Source: Ralstonia sp. NFACC01
Lineage (GTDB): Bacteria > Pseudomonadota > Gammaproteobacteria > Burkholderiales > Burkholderiaceae
Direction of reading: 5' to 3'
Length of the DNA stretch: 64,000 nt
NCBI RefSeq assembly: GCF_900115545.1
Contig: NZ_FOWV01000001.1
Coordinates: 682,001-746,000, forward strand
Shown: piece after piece, positions 54,745 to 63,436 of the stretch
Position numbering within the stretch: position 1 is the first letter of the stretch
Layout of the letters: each line of letters begins with the position of its first letter
Notes under the pieces: model-generated
Seen by the model: only the letters and a program-made list of their open reading frames with translations
Databases searched by the model: none
Told to the model about the DNA's origin: nothing
Made by a program: the position numbers and the translations under genes

Positions 54745-56373
54745 ATGGCCCTGATGGGACAAATGATGAGCGCGCCTTTGCTCATCTCGACCATCATCGA
54801 ACATGCAGCGCGCAATTCCGGTTCGACTGAAGTCGTGTCGCGCCGTGTCGAGGGCGATATCCATCGCACCACGTACCGGCAAGTGCGAGACCGCTCCAAG
54901 CAACTGGCAAATGCGCTGGCCGCACTCGGTGTGCAGCCCGGCGAGCGTGTCGGTACGCTTGCCTGGAACGGCTATCGCCATCTTGAAATCTATTACGGCG
55001 TCTCCGGTTCGGGCTCGGTGTGCCACACCATCAACCCGCGGCTGTTTCCCGACCAGATCGCCTACATCGTCAATCACGCTGAAGATCAGTACGTTTTCTT
55101 CGACCTGACGTTCGTGCCGCTCATCGAGGGCATTGCACCGCATTGCCCGAACGTGAAGGGTTGGGTGGCGATGACCGATCGCGCGCACATGCCCACCTCC
55201 AGCGTGCCAATGCTCTGCTATGAAGAGCTGCTGGATGCGCAGAGCGCCGATTACACCTGGCCGCAGTTCGACGAGAACACCGCGTCCAGCCTGTGCTACA
55301 CGTCGGGCACCACGGGCAACCCCAAGGGCGCGCTGTATTCGCATCGCTCCACGGTGTTGCACTCGTATGCGTCGGCCATGCCGGATGCGCTTGGGTGCTC
55401 GGCGCAGGACGTGATCCTGCCGGTGGTGCCGATGTTCCACGTCAACGCGTGGGGGCTGCCGTATTCGGTGCCGCTGGTAGGCGCCAAGCTCGTCTTCCCT
55501 GGGCCGAAACTGGATGGCGCTTCGCTGTTCGAACTGTTCGAGCAGGAAAAGGTGACGTTCTCGGCTGGCGTGCCAACGGTGTGGCTCGGTCTGCTGCAAC
55601 ACGTGCAGGCCAACAAACTGAAATTTTCGACGTTCCGCCGCACGGTCATCGGTGGTTCTGCAGCGCCCCCGGCCATGATCCGCACGCTCAACGAGCTGGA
55701 CGTGGAAGTCATCCACGCGTGGGGCATGACGGAGATGTCGCCGCTGGGCACGACGTGCAAGCTGATGGGCAAGCATGCCGATCTGCCGGATGAGGCCAAG
55801 CAGCATGTGCTGGAGCGCCAAGGCCGCGCCATCTACGGTGTCGAGATGAAGATCGTCGATGCCGAGGGCCACGAATTGCCGTGGGACGGCAAGGCCTTCG
55901 GCGATCTCTACGTGCGCGGGCCGTGGACGATCCAGAGCTATTACCGCAACGAGGTATCGCCGCTGGTGGATGGCTGGTTCCCGACGGGTGACGTGGCCAA
56001 CATCGATGCCGACGGCTACATGCAGATCACCGATCGCAGCAAGGACGTGATCAAGTCGGGCGGTGAGTGGATTTCATCCATCGATGTGGAAAACGTGGCC
56101 GCAGCGCACCCCGGCGTGCACATGGCCGCATGCATCTCGTGCCATCACCCGAAATGGGACGAGCGCCCGTTGCTGGTGGTGATGAAGAAGCCGGGCGTGG
56201 AACTCACACGGGAGGAGATGCTCAAGTTCTTCGAAGGCAAGGTCGCGAAGTGGTGGATTCCGGACGACGTGGTGTTCGTCACCGAAATTCCGCTGACGGC
56301 CACCGGCAAGATGCAGAAGCTCAAGTTGCGCGAGCAGTTCAAGGATTATCAGTTTCCCGCTGTACAGGCTTAG
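54745..56373 (+). CDS. Fatty-acyl-CoA synthetase (AMP-binding)
   Basis: A 542-residue ANL-superfamily ligase of the medium/long-chain acyl-CoA type. Seen: AMP-binding P-loop [12 protein letters not shown] from residue 185, [14 protein letters not shown], the A5 motif [13 protein letters not shown], the hinge region [31 protein letters not shown] and the C-terminal catalytic Lys in [12 protein letters not shown]. It activates a carboxylic acid with ATP and CoA. The ATG at 54745 has AGGAG five bases upstream. It lies 218 bases before a complete LIV-type ABC importer, which suggests the imported compound is its substrate; chain length is not predictable. Confidence 0.92.
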   Translation: MALMGQMMSAPLLISTIIEHAARNSGSTEVVSRRVEGDIHRTTYRQVRDRSKQLANALAALGVQPGERVGTLAWNGYRHLEIYYGVSGSGSVCHTINPRLFPDQIAYIVNHAEDQYVFFDLTFVPLIEGIAPHCPNVKGWVAMTDRAHMPTSSVPMLCYEELLDAQSADYTWPQFDENTASSLCYTSGTTGNPKGALYSHRSTVLHSYASAMPDALGCSAQDVILPVVPMFHVNAWGLPYSVPLVGAKLVFPGPKLDGASLFELFEQEKVTFSAGVPTVWLGLLQHVQANKLKFSTFRRTVIGGSAAPPAMIRTLNELDVEVIHAWGMTEMSPLGTTCKLMGKHADLPDEAKQHVLERQGRAIYGVEMKIVDAEGHELPWDGKAFGDLYVRGPWTIQSYYRNEVSPLVDGWFPTGDVANIDADGYMQITDRSKDVIKSGGEWISSIDVENVAAAHPGVHMAACISCHHPKWDERPLLVVMKKPGVELTREEMLKFFEGKVAKWWIPDDVVFVTEIPLTATGKMQKLKLREQFKDYQFPAVQA

Positions 56374-56591
56374 CTAGATATAGAAACCGCCGCCCGTGCA
56401 GGGGAGCCACCCCGGCACGAGGACGGCGGACGTAAGACAACCGGATCAGGGCCGGCCGCTATGTATCGATGACTGATGCAGCGGAATGAAGCCCGGGCGC
56501 GTTGCAACCTGGAGACGCAAGCAGCCGCAGGCCCACCAGAGGCACGCGGAGAGTGACTCGCCGGCGGCTCCACCACATGAAGGAGACACGC

Positions 56592-57848
56592 ATGACGAAG
56601 TTCCGTCCGTTGGTTGTGGCTGTTGCATGTGTTGCGGCTATCGGTGGGGCAGCACTGCCCACTGCAGCGTCCGCCGCCGAAACCGTGAAGATCGCCTGGA
56701 TCGATCCGTTGTCTGGCCTGATGGGCGCGCTGGGCCAGAACCAGTTACGCAGTTGGCAGTACATCGCCGATCTCGCCACGCAGAAGAACTGGGCCGGCGA
56801 CGGTACCAAGTTCGAAGTGGTGGGCTTTGACAACAAGCTCTCGCCGCAGGAAAGCCTGACGGCCCTCAAGCAGGTAGCAGATCAGGGCATCCACTACATC
56901 GTGCAAGGCAACGGATCGAGCGTCGGCATGGCGCTGGAAGACGCCGTGGCCAAGTACAACGAGCGTAATCCGGGTAAGGAAATCGTCTACCTGAACTACG
57001 CTGCGGTTGACCCGGACATGACGAACAGCAAGTGCAATTACTGGCACTTCCGCCTGGACGCCAACTCCGACATGAAGATGGAAGCGCTGACCAGCTTCCT
57101 GGCGAAAGATCCGAAGGTCAAGAAGGTCTACCTGATCAACCAGAACTATTCGTTCGGTCATCAGGTAGCGCGTGCGGCCAAGGAATATCTCAAGCGCAAG
57201 CGTCCGGACATCGAGATCGTGGGTGAAGACCTGCACCCCCTGGCGCAGGTGAAGGACTTTTCGCCGTACGTGTCGAAAATCAAGTCGTCAGGTGCCGATA
57301 CCGTCATCACCGGCAACTGGGGCAGCGACTTGGCGCTGCTCATCAAGGCTGGCAAGGACGCGGGCTTGAACGCTAACTTCTACACGTACTACGCCTCCAC
57401 AACCGGGGTGCCGACTGCGATGGGGTCCGCCGGTGCCGATCACGTGAAATACGTCGGCTACTGGAACGTCAACAACGACGGCTACAAGGGCGCGGATATC
57501 GTCGAGGGCTACAAGAAAAAGTACAACGACGATTACTACCTCATGGCGTCGTACACCGGCATTGCCATGCTGGCCAAGGCCATCAAGCAGACCAAGTCCG
57601 CCGAGCCGGCGAAGGTTGCCAAGGCCTTCGAGGGCATGAAGGTCGACAGCCTGAATGGCACCTTCGAGATGCGTGCGTCTGACCACCAGGGCCAGCAGCC
57701 GCTCTACATCGCCACCTGGGAAAAAACCAACGGCAAGAACGTCAAGTTCGACCAGGAAAACACCGGATACGGCTGGAAGACCGACGCAGTGCTCGATCAG
57801 TACGTCGCGTCGCAGCCAACCTCCTGCCAGATGAAGCGTCCGCAGTAA
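56592..57848 (+). CDS. LIV-type ABC transporter substrate-binding protein
   Basis: A 418-residue periplasmic binding protein of the branched-chain amino acid type (PF13458). The signal peptide ends near PTAASA-AE; the mature part begins ETVKIAWIDPLSGLMGALGQNQ and includes VVGFDNKLSPQESLTALKQVADQGI and YLINQNYSFGHQVARAAKEYL. A second lobe follows with VITGNWGSDLALLIKAGKDAGL. Members of this subgroup bind amides, aromatic acids or branched-chain amino acids, so the ligand is uncertain. The ATG at 56592 follows AGGAG by six bases. First gene of a five-gene importer. Confidence 0.9.
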   Translation: MTKFRPLVVAVACVAAIGGAALPTAASAAETVKIAWIDPLSGLMGALGQNQLRSWQYIADLATQKNWAGDGTKFEVVGFDNKLSPQESLTALKQVADQGIHYIVQGNGSSVGMALEDAVAKYNERNPGKEIVYLNYAAVDPDMTNSKCNYWHFRLDANSDMKMEALTSFLAKDPKVKKVYLINQNYSFGHQVARAAKEYLKRKRPDIEIVGEDLHPLAQVKDFSPYVSKIKSSGADTVITGNWGSDLALLIKAGKDAGLNANFYTYYASTTGVPTAMGSAGADHVKYVGYWNVNNDGYKGADIVEGYKKKYNDDYYLMASYTGIAMLAKAIKQTKSAEPAKVAKAFEGMKVDSLNGTFEMRASDHQGQQPLYIATWEKTNGKNVKFDQENTGYGWKTDAVLDQYVASQPTSCQMKRPQ

Positions 57849-57974
57849 GGCCGCGGGTGGTGCGCCGAAGGGCCGCCCGATGCTATCGTGCGGCGATGTT
57901 TTAAACGGAGTCCATGGGCCACGCATTGATGCGTGCGTCCCATGCTCCGCCGAATCTGCTGGAAGGGCTGCAGC

Positions 57975-58922
57975 GTGGAATTTCTAGTTATCAATCTCTT
58001 GAATGGCATCAGCTACGGGCTGTTGCTGTTCATGTTGTCTTCGGGCCTGACGCTGATCTTCAGCATGATGGGCGTTCTCAATTTTGCGCACGCCAGTTTC
58101 TACATGCTGGGCGCGTACTTCGCCTATGTCCTCAGCGGCCATCTGGGCTTCTGGGCCGCGTTGATCGTGGCGCCGCTGTTGGTGGGCGCGCTGGGCGCAG
58201 TGGTCGAACGTTTCGGCCTGCGCACGGTGCACCGCTATGGCCACGTCGCCGAACTATTGTTTACCTTCGGACTGGCCTATCTGATTGAAGAAGGCGTGAA
58301 GCTGGTGTGGGGCCTGCCCGCCGTGGCGTACCGCGTGCCGGACGCACTGGACGGCCCGTTGTTCACGCTGTTCACGTCGTCGTTCCCCAAGTACCGCGCC
58401 TTCATGATGCTGGTGTCTCTGCTGATGCTGGTGGGCATCTTCCTGCTGCTCACACGCACGCGTATCGGGCTTGTCATTCAAGCCGCACTCACGCATCCGG
58501 ACATGGTCGAAGCGCTGGGCCACAACGTGCCGCGCGTGTTCATGCTGGTGTTCGGCGGCGGCTGTGCGTTGGCTGGGCTGGCGGGCGTGATTGGCGGCAA
58601 TGCCTTCGTGACCGAGCCATCGATGGCGGCTGCGGTGGGCTCCATCGTCTTCGTGGTGGCGGTCGTGGGCGGCATGGGGTCTCTGGTGGGCGCATTCATC
58701 GCGTCGCTGCTGATCGGCTGCATCCAGACCTTTGCCGTCACGCTCGATATCTCAGTGACCAGCGTGCTGGAGAAGATCGGTGTCACGCTCAATCCGGACG
58801 TGCCGCTCATCTCTGTCTGGAACCTGACGATTGCGCAAGTCGCACCGGTGCTGCCGTATCTGCTGCTGGTGCTGATGCTGATCTTCCGCCCGCGTGGGCT
58901 GATGGGTACGCGGGAGAGCTAA
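57975..58922 (+). CDS. LIV-type ABC permease (LivH-like)
   Basis: A 315-residue permease with about eight TM helices. VINLLNGISYGLLLFMLSSGLTLIF at the N-terminus, GVLNFAHASFYMLGAYFAY and GNAFVTEPSMAAAVGSIVFVVAVVGGMGS are typical LivH blocks. The GTG at 57975, with GAAGG nine bases upstream, gives the standard start; an ATG-type reading from 57933 adds a non-homologous tail. It lies 127 bases after the binding-protein gene, and its stop is directly followed by the ATG of the next permease. Confidence 0.9.
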   Translation: MEFLVINLLNGISYGLLLFMLSSGLTLIFSMMGVLNFAHASFYMLGAYFAYVLSGHLGFWAALIVAPLLVGALGAVVERFGLRTVHRYGHVAELLFTFGLAYLIEEGVKLVWGLPAVAYRVPDALDGPLFTLFTSSFPKYRAFMMLVSLLMLVGIFLLLTRTRIGLVIQAALTHPDMVEALGHNVPRVFMLVFGGGCALAGLAGVIGGNAFVTEPSMAAAVGSIVFVVAVVGGMGSLVGAFIASLLIGCIQTFAVTLDISVTSVLEKIGVTLNPDVPLISVWNLTIAQVAPVLPYLLLVLMLIFRPRGLMGTRES

Positions 58923-60257
58923 ATGGAACGCACCATGCACCAACAAGCGCAACAACAAGCCGCGCTGCCGGCCAACGATCGAGCGCGGATGATGAAATTC
59001 AAGCCGGTCAATCTTGCCCGCTGGCTACTCTGGAGTGTCACCGCACTGGTGATGATCGTGCTGCCGCTCATCTGGCCGCAGGGTTTTGCCATCACGCTGC
59101 TCTCGCAGATGGGCATCATGATCATCTTCGCGCTCTCGTACAACATGCTGCTCGGCCAGTCCGGCATGTTGTCGTTCGGGCATGCGGTGTACGCCGGTCT
59201 GGGCGCCTTCATGGCTGTTCACGCGCTCAACAAGATCGGCGCCATGCAAACGCTGGGCATTGCCGGACCACTCGCCGTTGCGCTATTGCCCATTGCGGGC
59301 GGTCTGGGCGGCGCGCTGTTCGGCGTGATCTTCGGCTACGTCACCACCAAAAAGTCCGGGACGACGTTCGCCATGATCACGCTGGGTATCGGCGAGATGG
59401 TATTCGCCAGCGCGTTGATGTTCCCGGACTTCTTTGGCGGCGAGGGCGGTGTCTCCACCAACCGCAGCATCGGCGACGCGTTGCTTGGCGTGACGTTCGG
59501 GCCGGGACGCCAGGTGTATTACCTGATTGCCGCGTGGTGCCTGATTTCGATGGCGCTGATGTACGCGTGGACGCAGACGCCACTGGGCCGTATCGCCAAC
59601 GCCGTGCGTGACAACCCCGAACGCGTTGAGTTCATCGGCTACAACACGCAGCGTGTGCGCTTTCTGGTGGTGATTCTGTCTGCGTTCTTCGCGGGCATTG
59701 CCGGCGCGCTGTCGTGCATCAACTTTGAGATCGTGACGGCGGAGAACGTGTCGGCAGTGCGTTCGGGCTCGGTGCTGCTGGCGGCCTTCATTGGCGGCAT
59801 GGGCAGCTTCTTCGGGCCGATCATCGGCGCGGTGCTCACGGTGTTCTTTACCGTAGCGCTGTCGGGCATCACCAAGGCGTGGCTGCTGTACCTCGGTTTG
59901 TTCTTTGTGCTGATGGTCATGTACGCGCCGGGCGGCATCGCCAGTCTTCTGGTCATGCATCTGCCGATCATGCGGCGCGGCAAGCTGAAGACGCTGCTGC
60001 CGGCTTATGGCGTGACGATCGTGCCGGCTGCCATTTTGCTGATTGCCTTGATCTCCACCGTGGAAATGATCTACGCCGTGCAGGACGACGCCTCGGGTGG
60101 CGTTGCCACGCTGTTCGGCCTGTCTGTCGAACCGAATACCCTCAAGCCGTGGATTGTCACCGCCGTGCTGTGGCTGGTGGGCGCTTTCGGCCTGCGTGCT
60201 GCGGCTGGCAAGCTACGCACCGCTTGGGACAACGCATTGCAGGAGCCGCAACCATGA
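58923..60257 (+). CDS. LIV-type ABC permease (LivM-like) with extra C-terminal membrane segment
   Basis: A 444-residue permease. The core (residues ~30-335) is a normal LivM with YNMLLGQSGMLSFGHAVYAGLGAF, the substrate-path segment MITLGIGEMVFA, and the coupling loop NAVRDNPERVEFIGYNTQRVRF. Beyond the usual end (YAPGGIASLLV) it continues for about 105 residues with two further hydrophobic helices (TIVPAAILLIALISTVEMIYAV and WIVTAVLWLVGAFGLRAAAG). The stop overlaps the ATG of the ATPase gene (ATGA). It pairs with the LivH-like subunit. Confidence 0.9.
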   Translation: MERTMHQQAQQQAALPANDRARMMKFKPVNLARWLLWSVTALVMIVLPLIWPQGFAITLLSQMGIMIIFALSYNMLLGQSGMLSFGHAVYAGLGAFMAVHALNKIGAMQTLGIAGPLAVALLPIAGGLGGALFGVIFGYVTTKKSGTTFAMITLGIGEMVFASALMFPDFFGGEGGVSTNRSIGDALLGVTFGPGRQVYYLIAAWCLISMALMYAWTQTPLGRIANAVRDNPERVEFIGYNTQRVRFLVVILSAFFAGIAGALSCINFEIVTAENVSAVRSGSVLLAAFIGGMGSFFGPIIGAVLTVFFTVALSGITKAWLLYLGLFFVLMVMYAPGGIASLLVMHLPIMRRGKLKTLLPAYGVTIVPAAILLIALISTVEMIYAVQDDASGGVATLFGLSVEPNTLKPWIVTAVLWLVGAFGLRAAAGKLRTAWDNALQEPQP

Positions 60258-61042
60258 GCCAACCGACATCTGGGCCGACCGCAGCGCTCGAGTTGCGCGA
60301 TGTTCGCAAGCGCTTTGGCGCAACTGAAATCATTCGAGGGGTCAACCTCACCATTGGCAAGGGTGAGCGCCATGCGCTCATCGGCCCGAACGGCGCCGGC
60401 AAATCGACCACATTCAACCTGATCTCGGGCCGTTTTCCGGCCAGCTCGGGCAGCGTGCGACTGAACGGTGAAGAGATCAGCGGCCTGGCGCCGTTTGAAA
60501 TCAACCGCAAGGGCCTGTCGCGCAGCTTCCAGATCACCAACATCTTTCATCGGTTGTCGGTATTTGAGAACCTGCGCTGCGCGGTGCTCTGGTCGCTCGG
60601 CTACAAGTATTCGTTCTGGCACAAGCTGGCCGAGCTGCGTGACGCACGCGAGCGCGCTGAAGAAGTGCTCGAGCAGATCGGCATGACGCACCGGCGCGAT
60701 GCCGCGGCAGGCCTGCTGACCTACGCCGAGCAACGGGCGCTGGAAATCGGCATCACCATTGCGGGCGGGGCTGACGTGATCCTGCTGGATGAACCGACCG
60801 CCGGCATGAGCCGTTCTGAATCGGACCACGCAGTGGACCTCATCCGCAAAGTCACGGTCGGCAAGACGCTGGTGATGGTCGAGCACGATATGAGTGTGGT
60901 GTTTGGCCTGGCCGACCGCATCTCGGTGCTCGTCTACGGCGAAGTGATCGCCACCGACACGCCTGAAGCTATTCGCAATAACCGCCGCGTGAAAGAGGCC
61001 TACCTCGGCACCACGCTGGACGAACCTGCAGGAGCGCATTGA
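60254..61042 (+). CDS. LIV-type ABC ATPase (LivG-like)
   Basis: A 262-residue ATPase: Walker A GPNGAGKST near residue 37, Q-loop SRSFQITNIFHRLSV, signature in the divergent form LLTYAEQRALEIG, Walker B VILLDEPTAGMS and His switch VEHDMSVVF; the C-terminal EAIRNNRRVKEAYLG is the usual LivG tail. The LTYAEQ signature in place of LSYGQQ is a variant seen in some LIV importers. The ATG overlaps the preceding permease stop and its own stop overlaps the next ATG, so all are translationally coupled. Confidence 0.92.
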   Translation: MSQPTSGPTAALELRDVRKRFGATEIIRGVNLTIGKGERHALIGPNGAGKSTTFNLISGRFPASSGSVRLNGEEISGLAPFEINRKGLSRSFQITNIFHRLSVFENLRCAVLWSLGYKYSFWHKLAELRDARERAEEVLEQIGMTHRRDAAAGLLTYAEQRALEIGITIAGGADVILLDEPTAGMSRSESDHAVDLIRKVTVGKTLVMVEHDMSVVFGLADRISVLVYGEVIATDTPEAIRNNRRVKEAYLGTTLDEPAGAH

Positions 61043-61761
61043 TGGCAACGAATACTCCGATGTTGGAGGTGCGCGACCTGCACGCGTACTACGGCAAGAG
61101 CCACATCCTGCACGGCGTCGATATGCACGTAGGCGAGGGCGAGATCGTTGCGCTACTCGGCCGCAATGGGGTGGGGCGTTCGACCCTGGCCAAATCCATC
61201 ATGGGCATGGTCCGGCATGAGGGTGAAATCCTGCTGCGCGGCAAGAACGTGAGCGGCCTGCGAACCTTCGAAGTGGCGCACAAGGGCATCGGCTATGTGC
61301 CCGAGAACCGGGATATTTTCCCCACGCTGACGGTGCGGCAGAACCTGTTGCTTGGCGAGAAACGCAATCCCAGTCAGCCCAAGCCGCGCTGGCAGGTCGA
61401 AGACATGTACCAGATGTTCCCGCGCCTGAAGGAGCGCGAGAACACGGCGGCCGGTGTGCTGTCGGGTGGCGAGCAGCAGATGCTGACGCTGTGCCGCACG
61501 CTGATGGGCGATCCCGACTTCATCATCATCGACGAGCCGACCGAGGGCCTCGCGCCGCTGGTCGTGACACTCGTGGGCGAGTATCTGAAGACGCTCAAGG
61601 AGCGGGGCATCTCCGTGCTGCTGGTGGAGCAGAAGTTGGCCATTGCCCTGGACATTTCACAACGCGTGTATGTGATGGGGCACGGGCAGATCGTGTTTGA
61701 AGGAACGCCCCAGCAGTTGAAGGCGGACGCGAAAGTCCGGCAGGAGTGGCTGGAGGTTTAG
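61042..61761 (+). CDS. LIV-type ABC ATPase (LivF-like) with Arg in place of the Walker A Lys
   Basis: A 239-residue ATPase of the LivF type: Q-loop VPENRDIFPTLTV, signature LSGGEQQMLTLCRTLMG, Walker B FIIIDEPTEGLAP and His switch VEQKLAIAL are all normal. The Walker A reads GRNGVGRS, so residue 46 is Arg (codon CGT, 61177-61179) where Lys normally contacts the ATP phosphates. I believe this substitution occurs in other betaproteobacterial LivF proteins, so it may be a tolerated variant. The ATG at 61042 shares its A with the previous stop codon; GGAG lies seven bases upstream. Confidence 0.92.
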   Translation: MATNTPMLEVRDLHAYYGKSHILHGVDMHVGEGEIVALLGRNGVGRSTLAKSIMGMVRHEGEILLRGKNVSGLRTFEVAHKGIGYVPENRDIFPTLTVRQNLLLGEKRNPSQPKPRWQVEDMYQMFPRLKERENTAAGVLSGGEQQMLTLCRTLMGDPDFIIIDEPTEGLAPLVVTLVGEYLKTLKERGISVLLVEQKLAIALDISQRVYVMGHGQIVFEGTPQQLKADAKVRQEWLEV

Positions 61762-61792
61762 ACGCCGCAAGTTGGACCACGCTGCAGAGATG

Positions 61793-61824
61793 GCCCGCAT
61801 GGACAACCGTGCGGGCTTTTTTTT
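61793..61824 (+). terminator. Rho-independent terminator after the LIV-type operon
   Basis: GCCCGCA pairs with TGCGGGC around a ten-base loop and is followed by eight T. It lies 31 bases after the livF stop and just before the convergent permease gene. Confidence 0.85.
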
Positions 61825-61831
61825 CTTGCAG

Positions 61832-63358
61832 TCAGTTGGCGATCGTGCCCGCCGCAGTCGCTTCGGTGGTGGTTTCGGCTTGCTGCAGATGCGCCGCGCT
61901 GAACTGCATCTCCGCATACTTCACAAACCGCGTCTTGAATTTCCAGCGGTAAGCCAGCCAGATCGCCACAAACAGGATCACACCGCAGTACGTTGCGATA
62001 AAGGCGCCGAAGTTGTCCACGGGTGCAAACAGCGCCTTGGTGTTCTGCCCAAGAATGATCACCACGCACAGGATCGCCACCATGATCGGTCCAAACGGGA
62101 AGAACGGCGACCGATACGCCAGTTGCTCCACGGAATGCCCCTGGCTCGTGAACCCCTTGCGGAACCGGTAGTGCGCCAACGCAATGCCGAACCACGCGAT
62201 GAAGCACGTCACCGCAGATGTATTCAGCAGCCACAAGTAGACCACCTGGTCGCCAAACAACGAACTGAAGAAGCACAGCGCGCCAACGGCGGACGTGGCC
62301 AGCAGCGCGCGATGCGGCACGCCGTTGGCCGACACCTTGGCAAACCAGCGTGGCGCCTGGCCTTCGAGCGCCAGGTCGTACAGAATCCGCGTCGACACAT
62401 AGAGGCTCGACGTGCCAGACGACAGCAGCGCCGTCAGCACCACCGCATTCATCATCCCGGCCGCAAACGCGAGGCCCGCATGCTGGAACACCAGCGCAAA
62501 CGGGCTGACGCCGACGTCCGTCGCTTCATTGCGCAGCAGGTTCGGGTCGGTGTACGGCAGCAGCACGCCGATGATCAGGATCGCCAGCACGTAGAACAGC
62601 AGAATGCGCCAGAACGTCTGGCGGATGGCGCGGGGGATCGTGCGCGAGGGGTTCTCCGCTTCGCCGGCGGCAACGCCAATGGTCTCGACGCCCTGGAACG
62701 AGAACCCGGCAATCATCGCCACGCCGACCATGGCTGGCACGCCGCCCACGAACGGCGCATCGCCCACGGTGAAGTTCTGCCAACCCGACTGCGGCCCGCC
62801 GTGCATGATGCCGAAGATCATCGCCAGGCCGATCAGCAGGAACACGATGATCGTCACCACCTTGATCATCGAGAACCAGTATTCTGCCTCGCCAAAGCCG
62901 CGCACGGAGAAGGCGTTGAGGCCAAACATGAGCAGCAGGAACGCGGCGCTCCACATCATGCCCGACACGCCCGGAAACCAGTACTTCATCACCAGCTGCG
63001 CGGCGGCCAGCTCCACAGCCACGGATACGGCCAGCGCAAACCAGTAGTTCCAACCCAGCGCAAAGCCGAAGCCTTCTTCCACATACAGGCGGCTGTAAGT
63101 CACGAACGAGCCCGAGACGGGCAGATGCACTGCCAACTCGCCAAGACTCGTCATCAGGCAATAGACCATTACGCCGATGAGCGTGTAGGTCAGAAGTGCG
63201 CCGCCGGGGCCGGCCTGCGCAATGGATGCGCCGGACGCGACGAACAGCCCCGTGCCGATGGCGCCGCCCAGGGCGATCATCATCAGGTGGCGCGAACGCA
63301 GGCGTCGGCGCAGTTCGGATTGGGCTTCGAGGCCGGTGGGGGTGATGGATGTGTGCAT
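61832..63358 (-). CDS. Amino-acid permease, LysP/GabP-like (APC family)
   Basis: A 508-residue APC-superfamily permease with 12 predicted TM helices. The conserved start LRSRHLMMIALGGAIGTGLFVASGASIAQAGPGG (residues ~21-55), the substrate-site helix GFSFQGVETIGVAAGEAENP and the ALSSGTSSLYVSTRILYDLALEGQAP-like block identify the basic/aromatic amino acid permease branch, LysP being the closest by eye. It imports an amino acid with protons. It is followed on the minus strand by nothing in the operon sense, since the LIV-type operon converges, and it lies upstream-adjacent to a paralogous permease (63437 onward). Confidence 0.9.
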   Translation of the reverse strand: MHTSITPTGLEAQSELRRRLRSRHLMMIALGGAIGTGLFVASGASIAQAGPGGALLTYTLIGVMVYCLMTSLGELAVHLPVSGSFVTYSRLYVEEGFGFALGWNYWFALAVSVAVELAAAQLVMKYWFPGVSGMMWSAAFLLLMFGLNAFSVRGFGEAEYWFSMIKVVTIIVFLLIGLAMIFGIMHGGPQSGWQNFTVGDAPFVGGVPAMVGVAMIAGFSFQGVETIGVAAGEAENPSRTIPRAIRQTFWRILLFYVLAILIIGVLLPYTDPNLLRNEATDVGVSPFALVFQHAGLAFAAGMMNAVVLTALLSSGTSSLYVSTRILYDLALEGQAPRWFAKVSANGVPHRALLATSAVGALCFFSSLFGDQVVYLWLLNTSAVTCFIAWFGIALAHYRFRKGFTSQGHSVEQLAYRSPFFPFGPIMVAILCVVIILGQNTKALFAPVDNFGAFIATYCGVILFVAIWLAYRWKFKTRFVKYAEMQFSAAHLQQAETTTEATAAGTIAN

Positions 63359-63388
63359 AGCCGGTGGCGCCGGAGCGGGCGCCCCAAT

Positions 63389-63424
63389 GAAAACGCCCGC
63401 CGCATGCAGTGCAAACGGCAGGCG
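63389..63424 (-). terminator. Terminator between the two amino-acid permease genes (minus strand)
   Basis: On the minus strand CGCCTGCCG pairs with CGGCGGGCG (one mismatch) and is followed by TTTTC. It should end the transcript of the partial permease gene before the next paralog. Confidence 0.65.
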
Positions 63425-63436
63425 GAGCGGGTGTGA

